A stretch of DNA of 64,000 bases, from the NCBI RefSeq assembly GCF_964355755.1, contig NC_092679.1:21006932-21070931 (forward strand), given 5' to 3'. Below the pieces are notes generated by a model. The model did no database searches. It saw only the letters and a program-made list of their open reading frames with translations, and was not told the DNA's origin. The position numbers were made by a program, and so were the translations under genes. The stretch comes from Antedon mediterranea. Lineage: Eukaryota; Echinodermata; Crinoidea; Comatulida; Antedonidae. The number at the start of each line of letters is the position of its first letter. Positions within the stretch are counted from its first letter, which is position 1. This document shows, piece by piece, positions 12,028 to 23,029 of the stretch.

Positions 12028-13309
12028 TCATAATTTTCAAACAAATATTCGAACCTGTAATATAGTAAAGGAGGCACGCGAACCACGAGAGATCCGCGCC
12101 GACGACATGCGAAGTCATTGTCAGTAAAATATATAACGAATCTACAGACTTGGTAGTAAAGATTTACTGAAGAAAATATGTTGCATTTGATGAGAATGAG
12201 AGAGGTTTTCTGGAATTATATAAAAGTAGTAGAACGAATTTGAATGGATAATGAAAAGCGGGACAGTCACGGCGAACCAACCTCGCATTTTGTTATCAAT
12301 TAGCCAAGTCCGATCGATGGCGCAATCTGTTTTTTTTCTTTCCCTTTTTGAACCCTGCTCATCCAACATGTTCCCGTGCCATGATTTAGCAAAAAATATC
12401 AATAAATCTCGATACTTATAATATCGAAACTGACAAATGTAACGAATTGAAGTTTTGCAATCAAGAACGCTGCTCCTAAAATGTGTCCAATTGTGCGTAA
12501 TAAACGCATAATAAGTGTTAATAATTATAATAATAATCGATAAAATACAGTGACAATAATTACGGTTCTATTCTTGATATAGAAAATATGGACTTGAATG
12601 CTAATATAATGACCTTAAATAACTGTTATCTTCATATTCGGCTTAATAAATAAAATGGTTAATAATATAATATTACAGACCTCTACATTTGAAAAACATT
12701 TACAATGACCAACCCACGTAACTTTAAAGATAATTGTCCACTAAAAAAATCGTGTTTTAAATTTTTCTTGTTGAATATGCCAGTAAGTAAATACATTATT
12801 ACAACTGCAAAATGGCCTATATATGTCAGAGATAAAACTGCGGCGATGTTTAGTGTCTTAGACGAGAATCTGGTGTTGTATATCGGTATAAATCATGGTA
12901 TATATCGCAATGATAACTGTTAAAAAAAATTAGGCTGTGAAGGTATTACGTTTGTTAAATAAACAATAAATTGAAGATTATAGTTTAAATCTAACTTTTG
13001 AAAAAAGCGGTCTGATCCATTCGCTATGAAATATCTTCACTACATTATGCTCATTTATCAGGAAGTTACATACATACACGAAACAACATTAATATCCTAA
13101 TATTTATTACTTCATTAATTACAAGCAGTAAAATCATTAGTGTCATTGGTAGGATTAATACATTTTGAATTGATACATCTTAGTCTACGCCAATGAACAA
13201 ACCAACAAGTAATCACACATGAGCCTAAGGTGATAACTAGTTTGAGGGATGAGTTAGTTTACCTAATAATCGATAATAAAATGATTTCATAAATCGTCAA
13301 CACAAAGCT
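12028..13309. other. AT-rich DNA, no supported gene
   Basis: Open frames at 12142-12402 (minus) and 12705-12923 (plus) have no matching splice sites or domains. The plus frame contains a GTAAGT at 12783 but only an AT-rich, weak acceptor upstream. Nothing else is seen. Confidence 0.55.
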
Positions 13310-13311
13310 GA

Positions 13312-13486
13312 CGCGCGAGTACAAACACCACGTCAGTATCATCCGTGTTTGAACGCGCGCGTACAAAAAAAACATACTATTTTCATCAACATTGGAACGC
13401 GTGTGTTTAAAAACCGTATTTTTATCTTTTGCACATGCGCGTACGTTTTTTTATCAGCAATTAAACGCGTGCGTACAAAAATGACC
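13312..13486. repeat. Cluster of five CpG-rich ACGCGCGCGT-type motifs
   Basis: Five related blocks (GACGCGCGAGTACAAA, GAACGCGCGCGTACAAA, GAACGCGTGTGTTTAAA, CACATGCGCGTACGTTT, AACGCGTGCGTACAAA) occur within 175 bp, roughly 30-45 bp apart, separated by AT-rich spacers. They belong to the dispersed motif family described in the findings. A plus-strand frame of 71 codons (13349-13564) crosses the cluster but alternates with the repeats and is not credible as a protein. Confidence 0.8.
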
Positions 13487-13489
13487 GTA

Positions 13490-14868
13490 AAAAGTTTCAT
13501 TTACAAACACATTCATAACCGCTATAAAATAATGAATATAAAGATCAACGTTTCTTTCTGTTAGTACAAAATGGTACAAAAACGAGAAATTAGTTATAAT
13601 GTGTATATTACCGCCTAATTGGTTATTATAAGTATTTATTTTAAAGTTTATTTCAAATGATATATTAATTTTTATCGCACCGCTTGATTAACAAATTGCT
13701 TGTGAACAGAAGGTTCACAAACTTCAAATTCAATTTGATGTCACATAAAATAAAATAATTTTTCTTACAGCAATACATCAACATTGTAAGTCGTGAAAAA
13801 GTACCGTTGTTTAAACACTCACCGGTAACCGTACCACTAGTTTATCGTACGATGTTCTCAACGCGATTCGCACTTAGTCCTACATTTTCCAACCTCCGAG
13901 TATGTCCTTCTTTTTTTTGTTCATGACAGCTTCTCACAATCCCAATTTACAATCTAAAGTCGGATGCTTATCTTTAAAAAATATGTTTAATCACCAGTGA
14001 CAAACAGCGTTTCGCTCTATTGCAATCAGAGAAGATTTTGGAAGATCTACAATAAGTAAAACAGTGGTGCGGTTGTTTTTGTTGTCCGGTGCGCGCGATT
14101 CTCTGTCGTGTGAACTTTTTTTAAGCGCCAGAAGAACGGTGGAAAAATGACATACCTTATATAACACGTCATTTATATAATTGTGTGAGAACAAAATATT
14201 ATATAACTTTTAATGTGTTGAAGCTGAAGGATATAAATCTAGAAATAATTATTTGAAATTTCCAATGAGGAAACGATTGTTTCAGCAGCATTGCTATGTT
14301 TGTAATGTTCCCTACAATTATTAGCTGATGATGTAACTGAACACCAGGAAACATCAAATAAAACAGGTGGTTTTTCCACAAACAAATATTCATATGAATT
14401 GCATTACATTTCAATATATAAAGTTATAATATGTATATGCAGTTTGATAATAGTAACTAAAAATAATAACTAAAATAATGTAAATCTTGAATAAATTTTT
14501 AAAATTTATAAAAATAATATACCATGAAATGAATACAAATCACTAAGGAAAAAGGTCCATTTAAAGAAGGTAGGACATTCATAGTAATAGCAATAACAAA
14601 GATTTACTGTACTAAAAAAAAAAAAATTATTTGAAATTTACAAATGTATATGTATAGGCCCCTATACGTTATTATTGAATATGCCGTTTTACATTCAATT
14701 ATTAGCGTATAGCAGGCATTCACTATTCACTATCACAGTACATGACTTAAAATGAATGTTACCAATAAACTAACCAGACAATTCCCATGAATATATAATA
14801 AAATCGATACATAACATATTATAATATAGTAATAAATATTCGATCGTCAGTGACATAGCAAATACACA
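13490..14868. other. AT-rich DNA, no supported gene
   Basis: A 15-nt stretch at 13771-13785 is bounded by an acceptor (ATTTTTCTTACAG) and a GTAAGT donor, which could be a micro-exon or chance. A minus-strand donor CCG|GTGAGT lies at 13815-13820, but the sequence upstream is closed in all frames, so at best it is a leader exon. The 13991-14194 and 14199-14414 minus frames look like chance. Confidence 0.45.
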
Positions 14869-14869
14869 A

Positions 14870-14935
14870 ATTGAACGCGCGCGCATTTAATTAGTGATGA
14901 AATATGTACGCGTGCGTTTATTTTGTGTTAAATTT
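14870..14935. repeat. CpG-rich motif pair
   Basis: TTGAACGCGCGCGCATTTAA and, about 40 bp further, ATGTACGCGTGCGTTTA face each other as an imperfect inverted pair in AT-rich DNA. Same family as the clusters at 13.3, 22.8, 28.0 and 30.7 kb. Confidence 0.75.
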
Positions 14936-15022
14936 GTTACTGACGATGTAAGAGGGAAGACTGAATAACTAAAAAGTTTCATTCTTCTCCCTTGTGTTTA
15001 AACTACATACGTCCAAGCTCAC

Positions 15023-15108
15023 CTTCAACCCTAGTAGAGTAATAAGCTCCTCACAGACAAGATATGAAATTGGGAATGATCTTGGATGACCAATGGGAAA
15101 TATCCCTG
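15023..15108 (-). CDS. Candidate internal coding exon, minus strand
   Basis: On the minus strand the tract TAACCTCCTTTTCTCAG is followed by CAG, a tandem NAGNAG acceptor, so the exon may begin at 15108 or 15105. The donor is TTGAAG|GTGAGC at 15022. One frame is open throughout and reads GIFPIGHPRSFPISYLVCEE followed by LITLLGLK, with two bases before the first full codon and a phase-0 end. The other two frames have stops. Both acceptor choices keep the same frame. The sequence is not recognised. The plus strand is also partly open, so strand is inferred from splice signals only. Confidence 0.35.
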
Positions 15109-15373
15109 CTGAGAAAAGGAGGTTAAGACATGTATCCCGGATGTATATCTACTAATCTATATAAGGTCGTTCAAGTGCCATATTTTTATCAATAGAAACT
15201 TATTTTTAATTGTTAGTTGATACCTTTTATGTTATGGAAAGTTTCTTTAGTCTTGGAAACTATCCCGCACTGTACAATCAATTATGAATACAATTTCATC
15301 GTCTTACAAAATATGGCCTCTTGAAATAAGTTGGTTTTAATTGAAAAAGTTGAAGTGTTTAAAAACCAAAGGC

Positions 15374-15519
15374 TCAATGGTTGTCGTAGAGAGATTCTAA
15401 AGGGATCTTGCCATTCCGGGTTGTTTCATCAGAAAGGATAGTCTGGTTGGGCTCTGATTTCCGATTCAGGAGTGCCCGGATGTGATCGGAAATGGATGAA
15501 TTCAGATCCTTATCAATTT
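15374..15519 (-). CDS. Candidate coding exon with stop, minus strand
   Basis: The minus-strand frame runs from a plausible acceptor (CCTTTTTGTGTTGAAAG) through 48 codons to TGA at 15374-15376. It includes IDKDLNSSISDHIRALLNRK and then SEPNQTILSDETTRNGKIPL. Third positions are often C or G in an AT-rich region, and the residues are charged and polar, both favouring real coding. It begins with two bases before a codon, so it fits the phase-1 end of the candidate exon at 20733-20793. No standard donor precedes the stop. A GC-type donor (AATG|GCAAGA) could link it to 15023-15108 in frame; otherwise it is an alternative last exon. The product is not recognised. Confidence 0.35.
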
Positions 15520-17889
15520 CTTTCAACACAAAAAGGCTATTAATTGCTAATTAGGTAGGGCTAAAAATAAATTACAATAATACCAACACCTCGTTTGGGA
15601 CTTAATAATAGGTAAAAATTACCTACCGGGTTTTCGATTTTGTAAGCCAATAGAATTATCTCCAAACAAATGTTACCGTACCTTCGCAATTAAATTCTTA
15701 CAACTACTTGGTACCGTACAATAATTAATCACGAGAAGTACTATGCAAACAAGTAACTAATCAGTCCTTAAATATTGAATAATTAAATAAGGAAAGTGTT
15801 TCTATTAATTATTAGGCCTTATACATACAAAAATTGTTGAATTATCAGAATAGGCCTTTTGCAACGTATCGAAAACATGCGCATCCGGATAAAGGTTTAA
15901 GCTATTACACGTCACTGTTATAGGCTATCTTCACCCCGACTTCAACATTTGAAAACATTTATTCATTTTAAATGAACTGACATTTCATGTAACCCAAGTT
16001 GTCTTATTAAATATTAAATTGTTCAACACAGACATATGCCACGACACATTTCTTGTTATAGGTTATTGCCATGGTCCGCGCTATAGTGAATGGTACAGAA
16101 GTATGCCTCATTTTAAAAGTTAAAATCTGACATTTACAATGTTGGTGCACCTTATCAATGATTAAAACAAATTAATTTAGTAATTCCCTACGGTTATTAT
16201 GTTCACAATTGAATGTTGGTTTTGTTTTCGTTCAATTTGTTTGTCAGAATATGGTAGAATATTGAACAACTGATCATTATAACATATTCAATTGTATTCA
16301 GTTACACTAATTTTTTTTCTTCCAAAATTCTATATTCTATACCGTATATTAATCAGTATATTTTCACGAAAAAAAAATATCTATCAATCAATCAAGTTAA
16401 CATTTATTTATTTCAAATCAAAATAACAATAAAAACATTTCTTTCAATTTACAAATAATTTATGAAATTAAAACAGACTGGAAAAGAAAGAAGTGTCTAA
16501 CAAAATGGTAATACATATCTTTTGTTTTTGTCATTAAATTTAAAAAGTTTTGACCAATATGTAAATGTTATAATACAAAATCGATCATGCACGCGCGCAT
16601 TAAAGTACGCATATTCCTCAAGTTTGAATGTATACGTGGTTCATTAACCATTTATTTTTTTAAAGATTAATTACATTTGGAATTAGTCCTTTTTTTTATT
16701 AATGCAAACTGTTTTAGACGTGCCTCTACATTTCGACACAAAGTTTTAAACAAAAACTCCTTTGTAAAATAAGACTATGTGTTTATTCGTACACATTTAT
16801 TCACATCACAATGGACAATGTAGGCCAGTTTACATGTACAGTTATTTGTCGAGTTATGTGCGAACGAAAATTGCGTATATGCCAAAATAATTGGAATTTC
16901 TGTCTTGTAAATATAGATAGAGAAAAAAAGACGGGATAAAAGATGATGATCATTATAATCAACAAGGTTTTAGATACGTTTACCATTGTTATATTATGAA
17001 TGACACTTGTAAGAAGTGACCTTGTTTCGTCTTAATTGTACACATGTTTCGAGACATGATTGATATTCTAATATAAAGTCTAAACGTTTGGTGATTCCCA
17101 AGTCCTTTGTGCCATGTTATAAAGCTAATAACGACGGCCAGTTTGCATTGTCTTATGTACAGCGAACGAATGCAGGCCTAGGCCTATATCGGCCGCCGCT
17201 GCCGTGATTTAAGTAAGGCTTCGACCATGGCCAATCATTGTGTTTAATTCCGGTTGGACGATCGTAGAATTCAAAAGTTTTTTATTCAAAGAAACGGGCC
17301 TCTCAATTATCGATCATTAGCCTGTTAATTTTTTTCTGCTGTTCTTTGTTGTTCCTTTCTCGATGTTTACCAACCGACAAATCAAGTAGTTCTCAATTTT
17401 AACACATTTATTTTATGAATTAATGTCAATACTTTGAACGTTAATTTTAAAATATAGGTTACATTGACTTATTAGTTGATTGACATCCCCAAATGCTTAA
17501 ACTATCATGAAATAATTCAGACTATGATTTAAGTTAAACAATAGAAATATTAGATAAAGATCTAGGCCTAGATTTATATTATAAATAAACTATAGTTTAT
17601 CGACATTAAAACAACAACCGTCAAAGTAACACAAATCATTAATTCGTTTATGGCAGTTTGGGTATCGCTACAAAAATAATGTAGATTTAGAGTATAGGCC
17701 TATAAAGTAAAACCAGACCTTTCCTACACATTTTTATAAATGAAAATTAGGTCGTGGCAAAATAACGCTCGATTTAACACATCATACAGGCATCGCTTTA
17801 GCTAGAGACGAAATATTAAAAAAAGTTTTGTGGACGAGATCAAGAAATTAATGAACAGAGAACTCGACATGTGTTTACTATACGAACAG
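15520..17889. other. Mostly AT-rich DNA without supported genes
   Basis: I see no repeat array or exon with good signals. GC-rich words appear at 17150-17230 (AGGCCTAGGCCTATATCGG and neighbours) without an open frame. An isolated CpG motif, CACGCGCGCATT, lies at about 16590. Confidence 0.55.
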
Positions 17890-18002
17890 ACGGCGAATTC
17901 ATGCATTTGCGCACATTCACCTGGCACATTAGGGGATGCACCAACGAACACGTTGGAAAAGAGCCAAACTTAGCCACTAAAAATAACGACATACTCATCA
18001 AA
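17890..18002 (+). CDS. Candidate exon, plus strand (weak)
   Basis: A frame open from 17820 to 18033 contains a donor ATCAAA|GTAAGT at 18003 and an AG acceptor at 17889 with a poor pyrimidine tract (TTTACTATACGAACAG). Within it the frame reads EFMHLRTFTWHIRGCTNEHV and continues with GKEPNLATKNNDILIK to a phase-0 end. The other frames are closed. Charged residues and the exact donor are suggestive, but frames of this length arise by chance here. Not recognised. Confidence 0.2.
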
Positions 18003-18009
18003 GTAAGTA

Positions 18010-19272
18010 GGCCTACACGAAAAAAGACTGATTAAAATATAAATAGTTATTTATCATTACGTAATGGTGGTAGGTCTATAATAATCACGCGGTAAGTGGC
18101 GCTGCATGACACGCAATGCGTGAACATTAATATATGCGTGAAAAATCCCATTTGCCAACTGCGCTCAACACAAACGCGTCGATACGATTTGTGAACCAGC
18201 CCACATCAAATGATAGTTTACACGGCGCGCATTATTATTAATCGCTATATAAAAGTGTTATTGTCTGTGCAATTTATTAGGTCAATGAGGATATTTCGTG
18301 ACTTTGATCGGCAGATGATTCGTAAAGTAAAATGTTGGTTGGGCTCACCACGACTTACATCAAAGAAGGCCGGGTCAAGGCGGTCAGTTAGAAAGTATGC
18401 CGCTACGACGAACTTCATTTCGGCTCCCTATTACCGATATAATTTCTTAGTAACTTATGTAATTATTAGTTTATAACTCGTCGTAATCATTGGCGCTTCA
18501 CGACTGTAACTTATGTTTGAAGTAACATTTCGATTAGGTGTGTATATCATTATTAGAGGTACAACGGCTGATAATGCAGAAATGTGATATAGAGTGATTA
18601 TGATTATTTATCAATTTTCCTTCTCTTGACACATTTATCTTTATTAGTGTATGGTCTGTGTATTAAAGAGCGAATGTTATCTGCCGTATGTCCAACATTA
18701 ACGTTGTTGCCGTTGTCGTGTAATGTAGGCTATTTTGTCAACCTTCTTAGCCGGCCATATGGGCCTAGAGTATATTTTGTTATGTGTGAACACATGGCTT
18801 AACATGATGTATTGGACTTCAGAACAATTGAGTTACATCATTAAGTGTTATGGTGTCTGTATCCTAGATTCAGACCATGCCACGTAAGACAATACATTAT
18901 TAATAAACATTGTTGTTGCGTTTTAAAATACATGGGCCTATTTTATCAAGAAGTAGACCTGTAGAATAATGAATTTTATACTATCTTATTATACCGTAGT
19001 GTAATTGACGTATGCATTGAAAATGTTATATACCCTAACAGATCCACAAAATAAATAGTTGATAATTATTCTATAACGGATTCAGGAAATATGGTATTCT
19101 TAAAAGAAGAATTAAAATTATTAATTCAATAGCATGGTTTTGCAGAACTTATGTTTAGCGCGCCATAACTATTTTTGTATAATATCGTTTATAGAAGATT
19201 TTTTTTTACCAGAATATCGTTTATTTTGCGCACCATAATTTATATTTATTAGTCCACTAGTGTTTTTATACA
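18010..19272. other. No supported feature
   Basis: The plus-strand frame 18210-18476 (88 codons) passes a GC-richer patch around 18290-18430 but shows no domain, and no splice-site pair brackets it. Otherwise plain AT-rich sequence. Confidence 0.5.
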
Positions 19273-19414
19273 AAGCTTGGTTCCCACTTAGTAGGGCTCA
19301 ACTTAAGAAAGAAGTAAGCGCAACACAAGTAAGTTAACCAATGACAAGCGACAGTTCGAATAATCCACCGTGTCTGATTGGTCAAATCATTTGCGTCTCT
19401 CCAGTGGGAACCAA
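19273..19414. mobile_element. Family-2 miniature inverted-repeat element, copy A
   Basis: The ends are AAGCTTGGTTCCCACTTAG and CTCCAGTGGGAACCAA. The interior is itself an inverted repeat (AACCAATGACAAGCGACAG against CTGATTGGTCAAATCA). The element is about 142 bp, has no frame of note and lies in AT-rich DNA. Confidence 0.85.
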
Positions 19415-20732
19415 TAATTAATGTGGATTTGAACCAGGGACTTTAAAATACCATGACACGTCACAGTTCCTCAACGTACCTTCAATTAGCGTACATCATG
19501 GCTCATTAAGCAGGACAGCTAAGGTTTACAGGTGTAGAAAATGAATTAAGATATCACTGGAGACTAAAAACCAAGATGGATCGTAACAAAAGAGAAAATA
19601 TAACATTGTAAGAGCAGCCTGTTAAGCAAATGTAGGACTTGATATTAAGGTTAATATTGTTCTATAGTTGGTGAGTGGCTATCGTAACGAGCTTAAATTA
19701 TGTGTGGATAGTTTATAATGACATGATGGTTTTAGTGTTATATTAATATTTTATTGTTGTTGTGTAATAGATATCAATTGTATACAGTCATAATTTCTAC
19801 ACAGAACTAAAAATAATTGTTAACGATATTGTAATGATAATAATACAAAATGAACATATTATGATATAGAGTTAGAACCCCTTGTTTGGAAGACCCCTAA
19901 GTAATAGTACTTGCCCGTGAAACGAACGAAAGGAAATGTTATAAAACAACGGCCAACCACCCCCAATTTAGACCCCCGATACCGGGACCGCCCCGAAGAT
20001 TTTGTTATATACGTTTGTTGATTGTATGATATATATATATGTGTGTATTGATTGTGCCGATGCATGGCACATCTTCTCTTTTTTGTTCTAATACTGGAAA
20101 AAAAAAACAACAAACGTTACCTTAACAAAATTGTTTAAAGTTAGTTCTGAAAAGTGTAAAAGACATTTCCACCCAAGTAACACATTTTATTGAATCCGAT
20201 CAAGTTGCTTAAATAATATGAAATAACTGCCGGTATTTAATAAATCTTATCAATTGGGTTTATTGTTGTCTAACGAAAAGAGCAAATAATGACGCAAAAC
20301 AATATTAATTGTTCCTTTGTTTTTTAGATTAATACAAATTTAATGATTAGACCCAAATTTGAAAAATACTAAATGATAGGTACGGTATCACATAAATATA
20401 ATACAATATATATTACAATATGAATATGGTGTTTCTGTCTGTTCATGAATCTAATATAAATATGTAGAATGGCGTCATCGAAAAGTATGGGCCCATTATG
20501 AGTTAGGAAAATTCTTTGCGCATGCTCGTTTAATTGATCGTCAAGGGATAAAATTGATTGTGGAAAGCGCCGCCAATGGTGCATAACGTGTTCGCGCGCT
20601 TCAAGAGCTCCTGGAAGTTACTAAACCAACGCCGACTTGATTCTCCTGGGTAGTATACAATGTATCACCTAAACTGAATGCAAATTAACAAAAGGCTAAA
20701 TACTCGTTAAATATGCGTACTTAATTACTCAC
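19415..20732. other. No supported gene; AT/GT microsatellite
   Basis: A short (AT)n(GT)n run lies at about 20029-20046. Minus-strand frames 19859-20113 and 20369-20584 have no family resemblance. A GC-richer patch at 20560-20640 has no clear signals. Confidence 0.5.
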
Positions 20733-20793
20733 TATCTAACACTTCATTTATTAATATTATTGCGTCGTTGACGCTCCATAATTTCCTAATCGC
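20733..20793 (-). CDS. Candidate internal coding exon, minus strand
   Basis: On the minus strand the acceptor CTATTATATTTACAG ends at 20794 and the donor GATA|GTGAGT begins at 20732. The frame starts exactly at a codon and reads AIRKLWSVNDAIILINEVLD with one base left over (phase 1). The two other frames have stops. Both candidate exons near 15 kb begin with two bases before a codon, so either could follow in frame. The peptide is amphipathic and helix-like but not recognised. Confidence 0.35.
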
Positions 20794-21043
20794 CTGTAAA
20801 TATAATAGATCAGTTTAATATAGGTTGTAATGAAATAGGCCTACTTATTATATCTTAATAAATATATGAAATATAAATGAATAAGATAAACATTAAGTCA
20901 AGAGTATGATGTTTTAGATAATATAGAATTAACGCAATAAATATCAGACATTTTTAACATAATTTTTATGCACGGCTTTACTAATAAAAGCTTACATTAT
21001 TATTAAAAATAATGTTTTATTAATGATAAATAACAAACCCTAC
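20794..21043. other. AT-rich spacer
   Basis: No feature seen. Confidence 0.6.
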
Positions 21044-21395
21044 GTTGGTATATCCTTGCAGTATTTATTCGAATAAACGCCCGCTTTGAATTAACCATTT
21101 GAATAACCGCCCCACATAGAACATCGTTTGGAATAAACACCCCCCCCCCTCCCCCCCTCCCTCAAATAAATGTCCGGGCCTTTATTTTTTTTTCTTCAAA
21201 TAAACGCACTGCCACATGCATATACACACAATATTGTATCATCACACATTTCTATTGACTATTTATATTGTCACTTGATATTGATTGCGTTGTATTTTTC
21301 ATATTTAGGGGAAATTTATTGGATTATACAAATAAACCGACTAAAAACCCCTGAACAATAAACGCACGCCCCCGGGCGTTTATTCTAATACCAAC
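21044..21395. mobile_element. Inverted-repeat element with AATAAACGCCC ends (family 3)
   Basis: The left end has GTTGGTAT and then ATTCGAATAAACGCCCG. The right end has CGGGCGTTTATTC and then ATACCAAC, the inverted complement. The left terminal repeat carries about 20 extra bases between its two parts. Inside are further degraded AATAAACG and CCGGGC words and a C-rich run around 21141-21168. The plus frame 21170-21361 lies wholly inside and is not a gene. Only one copy is in the window. Target duplication is unclear. Confidence 0.65.
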
Positions 21396-22766
21396 TCTAC
21401 ATATCTAAAACAAATACTATATGATTTTAATTGTTCTTTATTCATTTGGTTTTCTATACCGTACACGCAACATGTTAGTCTAAACATAAATAGTCTAAAA
21501 CAGGCGTTTTTGTCCAAAAATATGCTCACTATAGTTGAAGTATATCTAGCCTTACTAAGCATGGTTGATTAACTAAGTCTAATATAATTTAACATGATTA
21601 CAAAACTTTAACAAAATATTTTCTTCAATTTAAATTTTAATTGCAATATAACTGTCATTCGATTGCTAATATTATTCTTTGAAAGGTGTTATTTTTTGGC
21701 CATAAAACATCCATATATAGAGGTATTTAACTGATAATAAATATTTTAAAAAGATAACCTATAGTAATTCATCAAAGTGACGAAATAAGTTCCAGTTAAT
21801 ATTAAATAGATACCAGAGATTAGAATGTCCCACTTATGGGTTTTGATGAGGTTAGTAGACACTGATTCATGTAGGCCTAACTCCATAAGGTCCCGTCATT
21901 TTAAAGTGGAAACCACCACAGTGAGGGTCAAGCCTCTGATTTGTATAGTTTGGGCCTAAGCCTTAAAAGGATACAGATTGGTCAAGAAGCGATTCATTGG
22001 TAGATGTTACTCATTTTGAGGCACCTTTATATAAATGAATTTCAACATATTATATCACTATTAGGCTAGTAGATAGTGGTTGGGTATAGGTAAAATTAAT
22101 AAAGTCCCGGCAGCGGACTTCCATAATTAAGGTCTATTTATGCATTAGGCCTATCCATTATCATTATCATGTATTTATTTATGGTCAAACACAGTAAAAT
22201 ATGTACATGGTTTTAAATTATTTGTGTTTGTTTTAAAGTTAAAAATTCACATAAAAATGAGTTAAAAAAGTTAATTTTTTGTAAAATACAAATAAAACAT
22301 TCGGCGAACTAACATAACAAAAGGAATACAAACCAGTCGTTGAGTTGAGGCCTAATCGGAGTTACAATATTTTATCTTAGATGGCGCTATAACACCAACA
22401 AGCAAACTGTCAACAAGAAAATTGACAATTGCCTTAATTACATCGAATGACGTACCAACATCGGATATTAATACACTGATATTTTGATTTCGGAAATTTA
22501 TCAAAATGTTTTTGAAAAAAAAAAGAAACAACATTGTCGTCTTTAATTCACTAATATAGTTGTTCCACAATGGACGATGAAAAAAAAGCAATAAAAGTAC
22601 TCGTATAATAACATTGATATGGACGTGAGAAACAATAAATAATAATAATAAATAAACAGTGATGTCGGAAGGATGGATTTATGTTTTGACATAATATTAT
22701 ATAATAGAAATAATATAATAATAACAATATTTGTGAAAAAGTAGTAGTTATAAATTGGATATAAAA
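21396..22766. other. AT-rich DNA, no supported gene
   Basis: The overlapping minus-strand frames between 22352 and 22887 are phenylalanine, tyrosine and isoleucine rich, run into a CpG motif pair, and have no domain. I take them as chance. Confidence 0.55.
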
Positions 22767-22824
22767 GTCGACGCGCGCGTTCAAATTCTGGTAACCGCAA
22801 TACAATTTTTATACGCGCGCGTCT
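22767..22824. repeat. CpG-rich inverted pair ACGCGCGCGT
   Basis: GTCGACGCGCGCGTTCAAAT and TTTATACGCGCGCGTCTAC are separated by about 25 bp of ordinary sequence and are complementary over GACGCGCGCGT, so a short hairpin is possible. It is the cleanest pair of the dispersed CpG motif family. Confidence 0.85.
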
Positions 22825-22980
22825 ACCTATTGATGTTTGCAGTGTGATTGGTGAACCATGAGTGAAAACGATATTTCTAATATTCATAATAAAATAATTA
22901 AAATTATTTTAATTTCTCCACGATTGTATTGATATATTTTTATATTTATATTATCTCTAGTTTGTCCTGCAAGTACTCTC

Positions 22981-23029
22981 AATTTGCACTGATGAAGGGC
23001 AGTAGTGTTGCCCGAACGATCTGCTAATT
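22981..23029 (+). ncRNA. Degenerate hammerhead-ribozyme-like motif
   Basis: CTGATGA (22989-22995) is followed by a 5-bp stem II (GGGCA at 22997-23001, TGCCC at 23009-23013) with loop GTAGTGT, then GAA (23014-23016), CG, and ATC (23019-23021) at the place of the cleavage triplet. Flanks AATTTGCA (22981-22988) and TGCTAATT (23022-23029) pair as stem I with one mismatch. Hammerheads need CUGAUGA, GAAA and a UH cleavage site. Here GAAA has become GAAC and stem III is almost absent, so activity is doubtful. Such motifs are known in Penelope-like elements and other retroelements, and this is probably a remnant of one. Confidence 0.5.

Noticed and set aside
12670-12790. Plus-strand segment with TATTACAG before and GTAAGT after
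   Set aside because: The acceptor lacks a pyrimidine tract and the region is strongly AT-biased; it looks like background.
22352-22887. Overlapping minus frames of up to 114 codons
   Set aside because: AT-driven composition rich in Phe, Tyr and Ile, no domain, no splice signals, and one end runs through a CpG motif pair.
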